Source: Lachnospira pectinoschiza (GTDB lineage Bacteria > Bacillota > Clostridia > Lachnospirales > Lachnospiraceae). From it: a DNA stretch of 64,000 bases. Under the pieces are notes generated by a model, which had not been told where the DNA came from, did not search any database, and saw only the letters and a program-made list of their open reading frames with translations. Position 1 is the first letter of the stretch. Each line of letters starts with the position of its first letter. A program made the position numbers and the translations under genes. This document shows positions 51,562 to 60,718 of this stretch, piece after piece. The stretch covers positions 124,001-188,000 of the forward strand of contig NZ_JAJCRR010000003.1 of the NCBI RefSeq assembly GCF_020564355.1. The letters run 5' to 3'.

Positions 51562-51586
51562 CCAATTTGTATATCTGTGTTATGTT
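51558..51586 (+). promoter_or_regulatory. Promoter of the YGWWY transglutaminase
   Basis: TTGACC, 17-bp spacer, TATGTT. The -35 box overlaps the sufU stop codon. Confidence 0.6.
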
Positions 51587-51630
51587 AAAAGAGAAACAGA
51601 GGACAGATTACAAAAGGGGGCATATTTTTT

Positions 51631-53139
51631 ATGACTAAAATGCTGAAAAGCATCATTGCCGGTGCGGCAGTTCTGATTGGTGCATGTTTTATCGGACAGA
51701 CCCAGCCGGTGCAGGCAGCAGATGATTATGCACTGCGTCTGGCAGAGGATAACCAGTGGTACTATTATCAGGATGACGAAGTCGATACAGCGTATCAGGG
51801 ACTTGCGTTAAACGAATATGGCTGGTGGTACGTATCGGACGGTACAATTGACTGGGATTATGCCGGGATGGCGTTAAATGACTACGGCTGGTGGTATGTA
51901 TCTAATGGTACAGTGGATTTTAACTACACCGGAATGGCATTAAACGAATATGGCTGGTGGTACTTTAACAATGGGGTACTGGATTTATCATATACCGGAA
52001 TGGCGTTAAACGATTACGGCTGGTGGTATTTTAATAAGGGTCATCTTGATTTGTCATATACGGGAATGGCACGCAATGAATACGGCTGGTGGTATTTTGA
52101 CAATGGGATGCTTGATTTGACGTATACAGGCATGGCATGCAATAAATACGGCTGGTGGTATTTTACAGATGGATTACTGGATTTAGAGTATTACGGTTTA
52201 GGTGAAAATGAGTACGGTTTATGGCTGTATGAAGACGGACGGATTAATTTTAATTATACGGGAAGCATCACGGACGGTTCACAGATTTACATCATTCAGA
52301 AGGGCTATGTTACAGAGATTTCAAAGGTACGTTGTAACCTTGATCCGAATGATCCGTATTACAATTATGAATACGCGTACAGAACAGGCGATACATCCGT
52401 TATTAAAACAGATGAACAGGAAGCGTTTTTTGAAGGCTTGTCCGCTTGTCTGGATGCTGCATTTGAGTATAATACCCTGTTTGAACAGGAAAAAGCAGTA
52501 CACGATTACATGGTGTTAAATTCAGCATATGATTATGAAAGTTATCAGAACGGAACCGTACCGGAGGTATCACATACGGCAGAAGGCATATTTGTCTATA
52601 AGACAGCGGTATGTGACGGATATGCCAGTGCGTTTAAGCTGTGCATGGATATTTTAGGAATTCCATGTGAAACGATTACCGGAACAGCAGGTGGTATTGG
52701 ACATGCATGGAATGCGGTAATGCTTGATGATGAGTGGTATATGGTAGATGTAACATGGGATGATCCGGTACCGGATACGCCGGGACAGGTGCTGTATGGG
52801 TATTTTAACATTACAGATGAAAAAATGAAGCAGGATCATACCTATACAAGTGATATTACGGCAGATGGAACAAAGTATTATTATCTTGGAATGCAGGAAA
52901 ATTATTTTACAGATGCAGAGATAGATGATTATTATGCTTATATCAGTGAAAAGGCATCAGAAACATCAGGGAATGTTACAATTACGGCAATGGTAGAAAG
53001 TACGGATCAGGAAATTGACAGTGAATGGCTGGGTACATTTACAGATTCAGGCAGACTGGAGATTTCATATCGTGAACTGAGTCTTTCAGTTCAGTGGTCA
53101 GGGCATATCGCAACATTTACATGGACGTTGAAAAGATAG
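51631..53139 (+). CDS. Secreted transglutaminase-like protein with YGWWY repeats
   Basis: Signal peptide (KSIIAGAAVLIGACF to VQAA), then about seven repeats of 22 residues with GMALNEYGWWY cores (about 50-210). A transglutaminase-like cysteine protease domain follows: Cys328 in TAVCDGYAS, His358 in GIGHAWN, Asp373 in VDVTWDD. Such secreted domains cut or cross-link peptides and occur in cell-wall proteins. It shares its repeat with the GH25, SGNH and beta-helix proteins 36-46 kb to the left, so all four probably bind the same envelope ligand. AAAGGGGG precedes the ATG. Confidence 0.9.
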   Translation: MTKMLKSIIAGAAVLIGACFIGQTQPVQAADDYALRLAEDNQWYYYQDDEVDTAYQGLALNEYGWWYVSDGTIDWDYAGMALNDYGWWYVSNGTVDFNYTGMALNEYGWWYFNNGVLDLSYTGMALNDYGWWYFNKGHLDLSYTGMARNEYGWWYFDNGMLDLTYTGMACNKYGWWYFTDGLLDLEYYGLGENEYGLWLYEDGRINFNYTGSITDGSQIYIIQKGYVTEISKVRCNLDPNDPYYNYEYAYRTGDTSVIKTDEQEAFFEGLSACLDAAFEYNTLFEQEKAVHDYMVLNSAYDYESYQNGTVPEVSHTAEGIFVYKTAVCDGYASAFKLCMDILGIPCETITGTAGGIGHAWNAVMLDDEWYMVDVTWDDPVPDTPGQVLYGYFNITDEKMKQDHTYTSDITADGTKYYYLGMQENYFTDAEIDDYYAYISEKASETSGNVTITAMVESTDQEIDSEWLGTFTDSGRLEISYRELSLSVQWSGHIATFTWTLKR

Positions 53140-53160
53140 AAAATATTCAGGAGGAATAAC

Positions 53161-53358
53161 ATGGCGTTGTTTATGACACGGAAGAAAAGAGAGCAGATTG
53201 GGGATGAGATTGATGATTTACTGATGCGTCAGTATCATCACAGATGTAAGCTCGAAGAGGCACAACAGGCCGGAAACGAAGAACGTGTGCAGTATGAAAA
53301 GAATAAGATAGAAGAGGAAGAACTTCAGATTCAGAAATTAAGAAAAAAGCTTGCATAG
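53161..53358 (+). CDS. Small charged coiled-coil protein
   Basis: A 65-residue protein behind AGGAGG. It is almost all helix-forming and charged (LEEAQQAGNEERVQYEKNKI, LRKKLA end) with no membrane segment or Cys. I do not recognise it. It lies 21 nt after the transglutaminase gene and 16 nt before a glycosyltransferase, so it is part of that operon. Confidence 0.65.
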   Translation: MALFMTRKKREQIGDEIDDLLMRQYHHRCKLEEAQQAGNEERVQYEKNKIEEEELQIQKLRKKLA

Positions 53359-53374
53359 CAGGCGTGGAGATGCT

Positions 53375-54271
53375 ATGAAGTATTCAATTGTAATCGTTAC
53401 ATATAATCGTTGCGATTTATTAAAAGAGTGTATTACATGTGCGTTGCAGCAGACAATTGCTGCAACGCATATTGTCGTAATTGACAATGCATGCACAGAT
53501 GATACCGACAGGTATTTAAACAGCCTTTCAATACCGCAGCTTGTACATTACCGGCTGGATCATAATGCAGGCGGGGCCGGCGGCTTTTATGAAGGACTCA
53601 AAAAGGCGCATGAACTGGGAGATGAAGCACACATTATAATAGATGATGATGCAATGCTTTCTAAAGATTTTGCAGAACAGCTGCTGGACAAAGCACGGAA
53701 AAATCCAGAGATACTTGCATTTGCAGGGGTTGTAAAGACGGATGGCTGTATTGTCCGGGATCACCGTCAGCGGATGAAAAGACCGGGATTCAGAATGGAA
53801 AAAATCCCACTGGAGGAATATCAAAAGGAGTCTTTTTACTGCGATACGGCCTCCTTTTGTGGCTTGATGATCCGTGATGAGGTGATTGAGCGGATCGGAT
53901 ATCCGCAAAAAGAGTATTTTATATGGTATGATGATACAGAATACTGTGTAAGAATCCGTGAAATCTCCCAGATTATGGTGATTCCGGCAGCAGTATTAAA
54001 TCACAAAACGGTGTTTAAACCGATGGACTGGCCAAGGCATTATACATGGAAAGATTACTATGGAATCAGAAACCGCATGCACATGGTGCGTACCCATGGA
54101 AATTTGTGGGACTATGTGGTTTTGCGGCTGCTTTTGTGGATGGGCAGCGGTATGCGTAACAGAATATTTGCACTGGTTCATCTGCATCATGAGGATTGGA
54201 AAGAAGAAGTATCCATCTATAAGCGGGGAATCCGTGATGGAAAGAAATTTTTAAAAGAGAAACAGAGGTAG
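53375..54271 (+). CDS. GT2 family glycosyltransferase (rhamnosyl/galactofuranosyl-like)
   Basis: The start at ATG 53375 follows GGAG by five bases. A 298-residue GT-A enzyme: SIVIVTYNRCDLLKECI, VIDNACTDDTDRYL, HNAGGAGGFYEGLKKAHE and IIIDDDAMLSK with the DDD metal site, then WYDDTEYCVRI and LNHKTVFKP. The NAGGAGGF and DDD pattern is shared with the GlfT2-like protein at 2023-3888 (NTGGAGGFTRG, MDDD), so it may also use UDP-galactofuranose or dTDP-rhamnose. Confidence 0.88.
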   Translation: MKYSIVIVTYNRCDLLKECITCALQQTIAATHIVVIDNACTDDTDRYLNSLSIPQLVHYRLDHNAGGAGGFYEGLKKAHELGDEAHIIIDDDAMLSKDFAEQLLDKARKNPEILAFAGVVKTDGCIVRDHRQRMKRPGFRMEKIPLEEYQKESFYCDTASFCGLMIRDEVIERIGYPQKEYFIWYDDTEYCVRIREISQIMVIPAAVLNHKTVFKPMDWPRHYTWKDYYGIRNRMHMVRTHGNLWDYVVLRLLLWMGSGMRNRIFALVHLHHEDWKEEVSIYKRGIRDGKKFLKEKQR

Positions 54272-54277
54272 AGAAAT

Positions 54278-55054
54278 ATGCATAGTGAACAGACGGAACT
54301 GCATTTGCAGCATATGATTGAGCGGGCGCAGATGGGAATGCAGGGAGAAGAAAAAGAGATTGAGGAACTGCTTTTTGATGAGGTCTATACGTTAGTTTAT
54401 ACGATTTACAAGGATAAAGAAAAGACACAGAAAGTAGTGCGGACCATTTTGGAAAAGTATGTTGCAAATCTTTCGGACAGAAAAATTCTGGATGTACATA
54501 AAAATGTTCAGGTCTATGCAATTGTGCGGATTTATCAGGCGCTGGGTAAAAAGAACGGGACATTATATACAGCAGCTGAAAATATGAAAGAATATGAATA
54601 CACCGTTATTGCAGATGATTCAGAATTTGAAAAAATTGCAGATACTTACGCAGATGCGTTCGAGAGCGTACATGCCTATAAAGGCAAACCGGAAGCATTT
54701 CAGAATTTAAAGGCAGAAAAGATGATAATGGCTGCTTTATATATGTATGAAAAATGTACTGTCAATGAAATCAGCAGAACCTTAAAAATTGATGAAAGCA
54801 TTGTGAAAAATCAAATTGCACAGTTAAAGGAATGTATGCTTAAAATAGGAAAGAGCACGACAGTCAAAGAAAAACGGTCACAGGAAAATGTGCAGATGCG
54901 TAAAAAGCATGAGAAAACGCATCCGGGTGATGAACAGGACGAAAAAGGACTGGTCGACTACCTTTTGCCGAATCTGGGAAAAGGAGCAAGAACAGCAATT
55001 GATATAGCAGCTTCGGTTGTTGTTATAGCTGCCTATTTTGTCATTTTTCATTAA
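54278..55054 (+). CDS. Sigma-factor-like protein with a C-terminal membrane anchor
   Basis: A 258-residue protein. Residues about 25-95 (LFDEVYTLVYTIYKDKEKTQ, KNVQVYAIVRIYQALGKKNG) have the pattern of ECF sigma region 2. About 150-185 (MIMAALYMYEKCTVNEISRT, DESIVKNQIAQLKE) has the pattern of a region 4 helix-turn-helix. After a charged linker one hydrophobic helix (about 236-256) ends the protein two residues from the stop. Normal sigma factors are soluble, so a tail-anchored one is odd. A sigma-like origin is judged by eye and needs profile search; it may not bind RNA polymerase. Confidence 0.55.
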   Translation: MHSEQTELHLQHMIERAQMGMQGEEKEIEELLFDEVYTLVYTIYKDKEKTQKVVRTILEKYVANLSDRKILDVHKNVQVYAIVRIYQALGKKNGTLYTAAENMKEYEYTVIADDSEFEKIADTYADAFESVHAYKGKPEAFQNLKAEKMIMAALYMYEKCTVNEISRTLKIDESIVKNQIAQLKECMLKIGKSTTVKEKRSQENVQMRKKHEKTHPGDEQDEKGLVDYLLPNLGKGARTAIDIAASVVVIAAYFVIFH

Positions 55055-55059
55055 ATGTA

Positions 55060-55088
55060 TTGAAACAACACAAGAATTAGTGTATCAT
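55060..55088 (+). promoter_or_regulatory. Promoter upstream of the GT2-GT4 pair
   Basis: TTGAAA, 17-bp spacer, TATCAT preceded by TG, about 50 nt before the start codon. Confidence 0.7.
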
Positions 55089-55139
55089 TAATTGATTGCA
55101 TCTGATACAGGGTGCTATATATTGAATTGAGGATAGATT

Positions 55140-56141
55140 ATGAAACTGATTATACAGATACCTTGTTTTAATGAGGCAGAAACCTTAGAGGTTACATTAA
55201 ATGATTTGCCGAAACACATCGATGGAATTGATGAAATAGAGTATTTGATTATTGATGACGGAAGCCATGACAATACAGCGGAAGTTGCAAAGAAATGGGG
55301 GGTGCACTATGTTGTACGCTTTCGAAGGAACAAAGGTCTTGCCAAAGGATTTATGGCGGGGCTGGATGCCTGCTTAAAGAACGGGGCAGATATTATTGTC
55401 AATACCGATGCGGACAACCAGTACTGCGGTGCGGATATTGAAACACTGGTCAGACCGATTCTTGACAAAAAAGCGCATATTGTAATCGGAGAGCGTCCGA
55501 TTGATGATACGGAGCATTTTACACCGCTAAAGAAAAAGCTTCAGCATTTTGGCAGCTGGGTTGTGCGCAAGGCAAGTAAGACGACAATTCCGGATGCACC
55601 AAGCGGATTCCGTGCGTATTCCAGAGAAGCTGCGATGAGAATTAATGTAATTAACGATTATACCTATACACTGGAAACAATTGTACAGTCAGGCCGTGAA
55701 AAAATGGCGGTGATGTCAGTGCCAATCCGGACCAACCCCGAATTGCGTGAATCCCGGCTGTTTCACAGCATGTGGGGATATATTAAAAAATCCATGCTGA
55801 CAATTGTGAGAACCTATCTGATGTACCGCCCGCTATACTTCTTTTTTATGCTGGGAAGTATTCTTGCGCTGGTAGGCGTTGGCTTTTTTGTACGGTATTT
55901 TGTATTTTTTTGTTCCGGTGAAGGCGGTGGACATCTGCAGTCACTGATTTTAGCCAGTACCCTTCTGATTGTTGGTTTTCAGACAATTGTGGTCGGGCTG
56001 CTCGGCGATGTGATTTCCGCAAACCGTAAGATTTTACAGGATGTACAGTATCATGTAAGGAAAATGGATTACAGCAGACAGGAATGTGAAGATGAAAAAT
56101 CTTCCGATTTAGTAAAAAATGAGTCAGGGTTATCAGAATGA
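55140..56141 (+). CDS. Membrane GT2 glycosyltransferase, dolichol-phosphate-mannose-synthase-like
   Basis: A 333-residue enzyme. The GT-A domain (about 1-220) has IQIPCFNEAETL, LIIDDGSHDNTAEVA and NTDADNQY as metal site; two C-terminal transmembrane helices follow (about 238-258, 270-295). This is the build of polyprenyl-phosphate glycosyltransferases that load a sugar on undecaprenyl phosphate for use outside. A GtrA-like protein at 62060 could flip such a lipid. The sugar is unknown. Its last four bases overlap the following GT4 gene. Confidence 0.88.
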   Translation: MKLIIQIPCFNEAETLEVTLNDLPKHIDGIDEIEYLIIDDGSHDNTAEVAKKWGVHYVVRFRRNKGLAKGFMAGLDACLKNGADIIVNTDADNQYCGADIETLVRPILDKKAHIVIGERPIDDTEHFTPLKKKLQHFGSWVVRKASKTTIPDAPSGFRAYSREAAMRINVINDYTYTLETIVQSGREKMAVMSVPIRTNPELRESRLFHSMWGYIKKSMLTIVRTYLMYRPLYFFFMLGSILALVGVGFFVRYFVFFCSGEGGGHLQSLILASTLLIVGFQTIVVGLLGDVISANRKILQDVQYHVRKMDYSRQECEDEKSSDLVKNESGLSE

Positions 56142-57310
56142 AAAAAAGACTGCTTATAACAGGTTCGACCTTTCCACGCTATGAAAATGACACCGAACCG
56201 AGGTTTATACTGGATTTGGCAAAATATATGAAAGAATACGCAGAGGTGACGGTATTGGTACCGGCAGCGCCTAAAGCAGCAGATACAGAGGTGCTGGAGG
56301 GTGTGTCCGTGATACGGTACCACTATTTTCCGGTTCATTCATTAGAAACATTATGTTATCCAGGAGCAATCGTACCCAGAATCAGAGAAAAGAAAGTCAG
56401 GGGCCTTCTGGTTCCCTGGCTTTTTGTGTCATTATGGGTGCATCTTTTTAAAATGAGAAAGTCCTATGACATTGTTCAGGCAAACTGGCTGATTCCACAG
56501 GGAATTGTCCAGTCGTTCTTAAAAAAACCGTATATTGTGACTGGACATGGTGCAGATGTGACTTCACTGAATCGTGGATTGTTAAAAAAATTAAAAAAAA
56601 GGTGCTTAAAAAATGCATGGGGTGTCACTGCGGTATCCCGGCCTTTGATGGACGTATTGGACGGCATTTATAAGAATGGAAATCAGGCGGTAATTTCCAT
56701 GGGGTGCGATACTTCACTTTTCGGACGGCAGTATCGTGAAGAAAATTATTTTGGACAGGGAAATCAAAAGGTACTTTTATTTGTCGGACGACTGGCAGAA
56801 AAAAAGGGAGTGTGCTATGCCATTGAAGCATTGAGAAATGTAGAGGATGCAATGCTTGTGATTGCCGGTGACGGACCGTTAAGGGAAGAACTGCAAAGAC
56901 AGGCTGACAAAGTCATGCGGGAAACCGGAAAAAAAATTGTTTTTCTGGGGGCAAAAACACATGAGGAATTAAAAAAAATTTATGCTTCGGCAGATTTATT
57001 TGTAATGCCCAGCATTACGGCAAAAGACGGAGACAAAGAAGGCTTCGGGCTGGTGATACTGGAGGCATTTGCTTCTGGGCTTCCGATTGTGGCAAGCCGC
57101 TCCGGGGGGATTACGGATATTGTAAAAGACGGTGTCAACGGCTTCCTTGTTAAAGAAAAGGATGCCGGTGGCATGGCAGAACAGATAGACAGGCTCTTGA
57201 AAGATGAGGAAATCTATAATAAAATGCAGACAGAGGCAAAAAAGTCGGCTCAGCAGTATGATTACAGGCAGATAGCGGCACGTTATGCACAATTTTTAAA
57301 ATTAATATGA
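56138..57310 (+). CDS. GT4 family glycosyltransferase
   Basis: A 390-residue GT-B transferase starting as ATGA over the previous stop. LLITGSTFPRYENDTEPRF opens the acceptor domain, VTGHGADVTSLNRG follows, the donor domain has LFVGRLAEKKGVCYAI and IAGDGPLREEL, and the E-x7-E region is GFGLVILEAFASGLP. It adds one sugar in the cytoplasm; donor unknown. Confidence 0.91.
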   Translation: MKKRLLITGSTFPRYENDTEPRFILDLAKYMKEYAEVTVLVPAAPKAADTEVLEGVSVIRYHYFPVHSLETLCYPGAIVPRIREKKVRGLLVPWLFVSLWVHLFKMRKSYDIVQANWLIPQGIVQSFLKKPYIVTGHGADVTSLNRGLLKKLKKRCLKNAWGVTAVSRPLMDVLDGIYKNGNQAVISMGCDTSLFGRQYREENYFGQGNQKVLLFVGRLAEKKGVCYAIEALRNVEDAMLVIAGDGPLREELQRQADKVMRETGKKIVFLGAKTHEELKKIYASADLFVMPSITAKDGDKEGFGLVILEAFASGLPIVASRSGGITDIVKDGVNGFLVKEKDAGGMAEQIDRLLKDEEIYNKMQTEAKKSAQQYDYRQIAARYAQFLKLI

Positions 57311-57402
57311 TATCAGGGGTGTGTGCGCAGCACGTAACAATCCGCAGGTATCATAGCAGGGGATGTCCCGGCATCATAAAATAGAAAAAATGGAGATTAG
57401 AT

Positions 57403-58674
57403 ATGGGGAAACTGGACGAACAGCTGATTCAGCTGATAAATAATGAAATAGAGGGAAAAGGCGGAGGATTTGAGGAGTTTTGTACACTGGCATCTGAAGT
57501 GGTACAGCCGGTTGTAAAAAAAGTGTTTCCGAAAAATGAAACATTGTATAAAAAGGCAGTGAAGCAGATTCTGGTGCGGATGTATCAGAAGATTGAAATG
57601 GCGGATATGAACCAGATCCGGGAATGGATGGAGCGGTTTGCGCTGGATGTTCTGGAAAAGAATTATCCAAGAGAAACGGCAGCGGCAAAAAAAAGAGAAA
57701 CACGGCAGGAGCAGGAACCGGTAAAGAATGAAGAAAGTTTACAAAAAAGCGCCCGGACAGAAGAACAGGAACAGGATGAACTGATTGCGGCGGCGATGGC
57801 GGCCTTTGCAAAATTGCAGGATGACCAGCCGGAGGAACAGGTGGAACTGCCGGAAGAAGTGCAGTCTTTTTTTGAACCGGAACAGCCTAAAGAACAGGAT
57901 TTGCAGGACACGCAGGAATTACAGATAGAAATAACACAGCCGGCCGGCCGGCAGCAGGAAACAGCAGATATCAGCCAGACAGGACCGGCAGCGCAGAAAT
58001 CCGATGAAAACCCGGCAGGACAGACAGCACAGGAATCAGAAGAACTTCCGATGGAAGATGATGAAACGGAAGACATTGAAGGATTTTCGCTGGAAAGTGA
58101 CGGGGACGAAGATGACGGAGATGAATTTGAGGAAGAACCGTCAGATGTCAGCAGTTTCTGGAACGACCGCAGCAATGTAAAAAAAATACTCATTGCTGCC
58201 ATTCCGTGTGTAATAGCAGTTATCGTTGTTGTGGTACTGTTAGCAGGCGGAAAAAAGAAACAGCCGGTATCGGTGAATCACAGTATGTCAACCACGGCAA
58301 AACAGACAGAAACAACAACTGTAAGCACACAGACACAGTCGTCTTCACAGACACAGACAGTCCGGTCAGAAACACAGGAACAGACGGAACGGACGACAGC
58401 ACATCAAACGGAAGAACAGACGACAAAAAAGACACAGTCATCAACAAAGAGCAGCACGACAACACAGCGGACACAAAAACAGGACAGCACTGAAAGTCCG
58501 GAAAAAACGGGTGATTCCGGAGATAACAATACACAGGAAGATACAGAACCAGCCACAGAGGAAAAGACAAAAGAACCGGAAACACAGCGTCCGGCAGAAG
58601 AAAAAACAACACCGGAAGCAACGGAGGGCACAACACAGAATAATACAAAAGCAACAATTAAAAAAATCCAGTAA
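57403..58674 (+). CDS. Single-pass membrane protein: sigma-region-2-like N-terminus, acidic linker, Thr/Gln-rich outside part
   Basis: A 423-residue protein. Residues 1-90 form a helical domain (FEEFCTLASEVVQPVVKKVF, ILVRMYQKIEMADMNQIREW) that resembles the first domain of the protein at 54278. A long Glu/Gln/Asp-rich linker (90-250) precedes one transmembrane segment (about 263-283, ILIAAIPCVIAVIVVVVLL). The remaining 135 residues are low-complexity Thr, Gln, Ser, Glu, Lys, as in wall-spanning stalks. I know no named family. Its GC-rich CAG/ACA repeats give long false frames on other strands. Confidence 0.65.
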   Translation: MGKLDEQLIQLINNEIEGKGGGFEEFCTLASEVVQPVVKKVFPKNETLYKKAVKQILVRMYQKIEMADMNQIREWMERFALDVLEKNYPRETAAAKKRETRQEQEPVKNEESLQKSARTEEQEQDELIAAAMAAFAKLQDDQPEEQVELPEEVQSFFEPEQPKEQDLQDTQELQIEITQPAGRQQETADISQTGPAAQKSDENPAGQTAQESEELPMEDDETEDIEGFSLESDGDEDDGDEFEEEPSDVSSFWNDRSNVKKILIAAIPCVIAVIVVVVLLAGGKKKQPVSVNHSMSTTAKQTETTTVSTQTQSSSQTQTVRSETQEQTERTTAHQTEEQTTKKTQSSTKSSTTTQRTQKQDSTESPEKTGDSGDNNTQEDTEPATEEKTKEPETQRPAEEKTTPEATEGTTQNNTKATIKKIQ

Positions 58675-58683
58675 ATGGAATAT

Positions 58684-58720
58684 AAAAATGGGAAGCCGCA
58701 GTCAGGAGCTTCCCATTTTT
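58684..58720. terminator. Bidirectional intrinsic terminator
   Basis: AAAAATGGGAAGC and its exact complement around an 11-nt loop; A and T runs on both sides. Confidence 0.92.
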
Positions 58721-58728
58721 GTTCATTA

Positions 58729-58757
58729 TTGCATAAATGGCAAAACTGTGCTATATT
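58729..58757 (+). promoter_or_regulatory. Promoter of the rfbFGH operon
   Basis: TTGCAT, 17-bp spacer, TATATT directly behind the terminator, about 88 nt before rfbF. Confidence 0.6.
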
Positions 58758-58844
58758 TACCAATATATGATTTTAACGTGGGGAAATATGTGGACATCGA
58801 TACAGTAAAATCAGTTAAATTTTTTAAAATATACGGAGGTTGTG

Positions 58845-59621
58845 ATGAAAGTAGTATTACTTGCAGGTGGATTTGGAACAAGAATTAGTGAGGAGAGCCA
58901 TCTGAAACCAAAGCCGATGATTGAAATCGGAGGAAAGCCGATTTTATGGCACATTATGAAAGAATATTCCCATTATGGGTATAATGACTTTATCATCTGC
59001 TGTGGTTATAAGCAGTATGTGATTAAGGAGTGGTTTGCAGATTATGCGCTTCACAATTCGGATGTGACATTTGACTTTACACAGGGCGGTAAGATGACAG
59101 TTCACAATAACTTTTCAGAACCATGGAAGGTTACACTCGTTGATACCGGTTTAAATACCATGACAGGCGGACGTGTAAAGAGAATCCAGCCGTATGTCGG
59201 AGATGAAACCTTTATGCTCACTTACGGCGACGGTGTCTGTGATGTGAATATCAATGAACTGGTGAAGTTCCATCAGTCCCACGGCAAGATTGCAACGATG
59301 ACATCTGTCAGTGTCGGACAGCGTTTCGGCGTACTTGATATTGATGAGAACAATACCATCCGTGCATTCCGCGAAAAGCAGGATTCTGACGGAAGCCGTA
59401 TTAATGCGGGATATATGGTATTAGAACCGAAGATTTTTGATTTTATTGAAGGCGATTCCACAGTATTTGAAAAGGCACCGCTTGAAAAATGTGCCGAACT
59501 CGGAGAATTAAAGGCATACAACTACAATGGTTTCTGGCAGTGCATGGATACCAAGAGAGAAATGGAAAAATTAGAAGAACTCTGGCAGTCCGGCAAAGCA
59601 CCTTGGAAGTCATGGGAATAA
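58845..59621 (+). CDS. rfbF: Glucose-1-phosphate cytidylyltransferase
   Basis: Makes CDP-glucose, the entry to CDP-3,6-dideoxyhexoses. A 258-residue nucleotidyltransferase with LLAGGFGTRISEESHLKPKP, the RfbF-specific KQYVIKEWFADYALHNSDVT, LTYGDGVCDVN and YNGFWQCMDTKREME. ATG is chosen; a GTG directly before it is also possible. GGAGG lies five bases upstream. The next two genes give the following steps of the pathway. Confidence 0.97.
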   Translation: MKVVLLAGGFGTRISEESHLKPKPMIEIGGKPILWHIMKEYSHYGYNDFIICCGYKQYVIKEWFADYALHNSDVTFDFTQGGKMTVHNNFSEPWKVTLVDTGLNTMTGGRVKRIQPYVGDETFMLTYGDGVCDVNINELVKFHQSHGKIATMTSVSVGQRFGVLDIDENNTIRAFREKQDSDGSRINAGYMVLEPKIFDFIEGDSTVFEKAPLEKCAELGELKAYNYNGFWQCMDTKREMEKLEELWQSGKAPWKSWE

Positions 59622-59632
59622 GGAGAACGACA

Positions 59633-60682
59633 ATGGATTTGAGTTTTTATAAAGGCAAAAAAGTCCTGATTACAGGACACACAGGATTTAAAGGAAGCTG
59701 GCTTTGCAGAATCCTTGTAGGCGCAGGCGCACAGGTGACAGGCTATTCCCTGACACCGCCGACCGAGCCGAATCTTTTTTCAATGGCAGATGTCGAAGAT
59801 AAAATGGAATCTGTCATTGGAGATATCCGTGATTTAGCACATTTAAAAGAAGTCTTTGAAAAGACCCAGCCGGAAATCGTACTGCACCTTGCGGCACAGC
59901 CGATTGTGCGCGATTCCTATAAAGACCCGGTATATACCTATGAAACCAATGTTATGGGAACGGTCAATATCTGTGAATGTGTACGTATCAATCCGTGTGT
60001 AAAGTCTTTTTTAAATGTCACAACGGACAAGGTTTACGAAAATAAGGAATGGGCATGGGGTTATCGTGAAAATGAACCGCTGGACGGATATGACCCGTAT
60101 TCTAACAGTAAGTCCTGCTCAGAGCTGGTTACACACAGCTATATCAACTCCTTCTTTAATGATATGCCGGTAGCCGTATCGACCGCAAGAGCCGGAAATG
60201 TTATCGGTGGCGGCGATTTTGCCAATGACAGAATCGTACCGGATTGTGTCCGTGCGGCATTAAAGAAAGAAGATATTATTGTAAGAAATCCACATTCCAC
60301 AAGACCGTACCAGCATGTCTTAGAACCACTGGCAGCATATCTTTTAATTGCGATGAAGCAGTACGAAGACAAGTCTTATGCGGGATTTTATAATGTAGGA
60401 CCGGATGAGAGTGACTGCATTACTACAGGCAATCTTGTGGATACATTCTGTGCAAAATGGGGCGAAGGTTTAAAGTGGGTCAACAAGTATGACGGCGGTC
60501 CTCATGAGGCGAACTTCTTAAAGCTGGACTGCTCAAAGTTAAAGACAACCTTTGGCTGGAAGCCGGTATGGAATTTTGATACAGCAATTGAAAAGAGCGT
60601 GGCGTGGTCTAAGGTCTATGCGGCAGGCGGAGATATTCCTGCATGTATGGACGCACAGATTGCGGAATTTTTTGATAAATAA
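59633..60682 (+). CDS. rfbG: CDP-glucose 4,6-dehydratase
   Basis: A 349-residue short-chain dehydrogenase. ITGHTGFKGSWL is the NAD-binding loop, LAAQPIVRDSY and TTDKVYEN follow, and YDPYSNSKSCSELV holds the catalytic Tyr-x3-Lys. It forms CDP-4-keto-6-deoxyglucose. The start behind AGGAGAA is preferred over a longer frame that begins inside rfbF. Confidence 0.96.
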   Translation: MDLSFYKGKKVLITGHTGFKGSWLCRILVGAGAQVTGYSLTPPTEPNLFSMADVEDKMESVIGDIRDLAHLKEVFEKTQPEIVLHLAAQPIVRDSYKDPVYTYETNVMGTVNICECVRINPCVKSFLNVTTDKVYENKEWAWGYRENEPLDGYDPYSNSKSCSELVTHSYINSFFNDMPVAVSTARAGNVIGGGDFANDRIVPDCVRAALKKEDIIVRNPHSTRPYQHVLEPLAAYLLIAMKQYEDKSYAGFYNVGPDESDCITTGNLVDTFCAKWGEGLKWVNKYDGGPHEANFLKLDCSKLKTTFGWKPVWNFDTAIEKSVAWSKVYAAGGDIPACMDAQIAEFFDK

Positions 60683-60718
60683 AGACAAATCCGATGAACA
60701 ACAGAAAGGAATTATAGA

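Noticed and set aside
57663..58202. Long minus-strand open frame rich in Ser and Cys
   Set aside because: It mirrors the Glu/Gln-rich linker of the plus-strand protein at 57403; low complexity and no ribosome binding site.
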